Source: Candidatus Latescibacterota bacterium (lineage in GTDB: Bacteria > Latescibacterota > 4484-107). From it: a DNA stretch of 6,367 bases. This document shows, piece after piece, positions 6,000 through 6,367 of the stretch. A model generated the notes under the pieces. That model made no database searches. It saw only the letters and a list, made by a program, of their open reading frames with translations, and was not told the origin of the DNA. The stretch is taken from NCBI GenBank assembly GCA_030613045.1, contig JAUWMS010000155.1, positions 1-6,367 on the forward strand, read 5' to 3'. Every line of letters starts with the position of its first letter. Position 1 is the first letter of the stretch. The translations under genes were made by a program, and so were the position numbers.

Positions 6000-6120
6000 G
6001 CCGCATCCTCCTCAGACCGATTCCAGTCTTCAGCAAGCGCCGTTCTTCGGATAGATGAACGGGTTCCAACAAGCGTACACCGCCTTGCTTATCAATCACA
6101 GCTTCAATGGTTCGAAGCAT
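5966..6120 (-). pseudogene. Antitoxin of the MazF/PemK-type pair, with internal deletion
   Basis: The start (ATG 6120, TGGAGG 6 nt before it) encodes MLRTIEAVIDKQGGVRLLEP then VHLSE, an AbrB/DUF-type small antitoxin N-terminus. That frame then diverges. From about 6040 another frame encodes ALAEDWNRSEEDAAWSHLQ and PAQSS, ending in TAG at 5966, a typical acidic and aromatic antitoxin C-terminus of this kind. Total length is 155 nt, not a multiple of three. Family members of about 75 residues, as I recall, would need roughly 73 nt more in the middle, so an internal frame-breaking deletion near 6040-6046 is the simplest reading. The first frame alone continues as nonsense past the second half. 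The pairing with the adjacent toxin remnant supports the call; the exact antitoxin family is not settled. Confidence 0.62.
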
Positions 6121-6132
6121 GATGAACCTCCA

Positions 6133-6164
6133 CGTATAGTTTATACGAGAACCCCACAGGTCAA
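6133..6164 (-). promoter_or_regulatory. Promoter-operator of the dead toxin-antitoxin pair
   Basis: A perfect palindrome with 6-bp arms, CGTATA-GTT-TATACG (6133-6147), lies 12 nt upstream of the antitoxin ATG. A TTGACC element sits at 6164-6159 on the minus strand. TATAAA within the palindrome is 13 nt from it, too close for an ideal -10, so the exact promoter is uncertain. Palindromes over the promoter are the usual autoregulation site of type II antitoxins. It could now drive purF, which lies downstream on the same strand (inference). Confidence 0.45.
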
Positions 6165-6186
6165 AGCCGCCTGACTCTGGGTATCC

Positions 6187-6367
6187 TCTGATCTCTGGCC
6201 TCTGATCTCTGGCCTCTGATCTCCGACCTCTGATCTCTGATCTCTGGCCGCTGGCCTCTGATCTCTGGCCTCTGGCCTCTGATCTCTGATCTCTGGCCTC
6301 TGATCTCTGAGCTCTGGCCTCTGGCCTCTGATCTCTGGCCTCTGATCTCTGATCTCCGTGCCTCTGC
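6187..6367. repeat. Heptamer array of TCTGATC and TCTGGCC, running off the window
   Basis: Between 6187 and 6354 there are 24 consecutive 7-nt units in unbroken register: 12 TCTGATC, 9 TCTGGCC, and three variants (TCCGACC, GCTGGCC, TCTGAGC). An 8-nt TCCGTGCC and a partial TCTGC follow to the window end, so full length is unknown. Nearly every unit carries a palindromic tetranucleotide, GATC or GGCC. No convincing gene lies in it; the 7-nt period brings stops into frame. Confidence 0.97.

Noticed and set aside
6187..6367. CRISPR array.
   Set aside because: Units are 7 nt with no spacers and no 24-37-nt repeats.

Overview
The window carries a compact nitrogen-assimilation block, all on the minus strand. 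In transcription order it runs: purF (broken), ammonium transporter, P-II signalling protein, an outer-membrane beta-barrel protein, glutamine synthetase. A signal-peptide-bearing barrel protein ending in Phe points to a Gram-negative (diderm) bacterium. The moderately high GC, and intergenic DNA packed with short 'word' repeats, fit a slow-growing environmental or metagenome-derived lineage. I cannot name the phylum from this sequence.

Layout, reading the minus strand from high to low coordinates. 6367-6187 is a long array of 7-nt units, TCTGATC and TCTGGCC (plus-strand reading). 6164-5910 holds the wreck of a type II toxin-antitoxin operon: a palindromic operator/promoter region, an antitoxin gene with an internal frame-breaking deletion, and the first ~30 codons of a MazF/PemK-type toxin. 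The toxin sequence gives way to a second heptamer array (5911-5870). 5828-4418 is purF (amidophosphoribosyltransferase), split into two frames by a 16-bp tandem duplication; removing one copy restores a complete 464-residue enzyme. 4410-4351 is an inverted heptamer repeat. 4180-2825 is amt, 2726-2385 glnB/glnK, 2351-1629 a TorF-like porin, and 1440-109 a type I-alpha glutamine synthetase. A further inverted word repeat lies at 13-93.

How the genes work together: the porin may admit small solutes across the outer membrane. Amt brings ammonium across the inner membrane, P-II reports 2-oxoglutarate and energy state and probably gates Amt, and GlnA fixes the ammonium into glutamine. PurF then spends glutamine at the first committed step of purine synthesis, so all intact genes centre on ammonium and glutamine. 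The P-II protein lacks the usual uridylylated Tyr51, so its control is likely not by classical GlnD modification.

The most notable signals are the precise purF duplication with its own mechanistic signature, the dead toxin-antitoxin pair, and the fact that several intergenic gaps contain an array or hairpin of 7-9-nt words, a different word family in each place.
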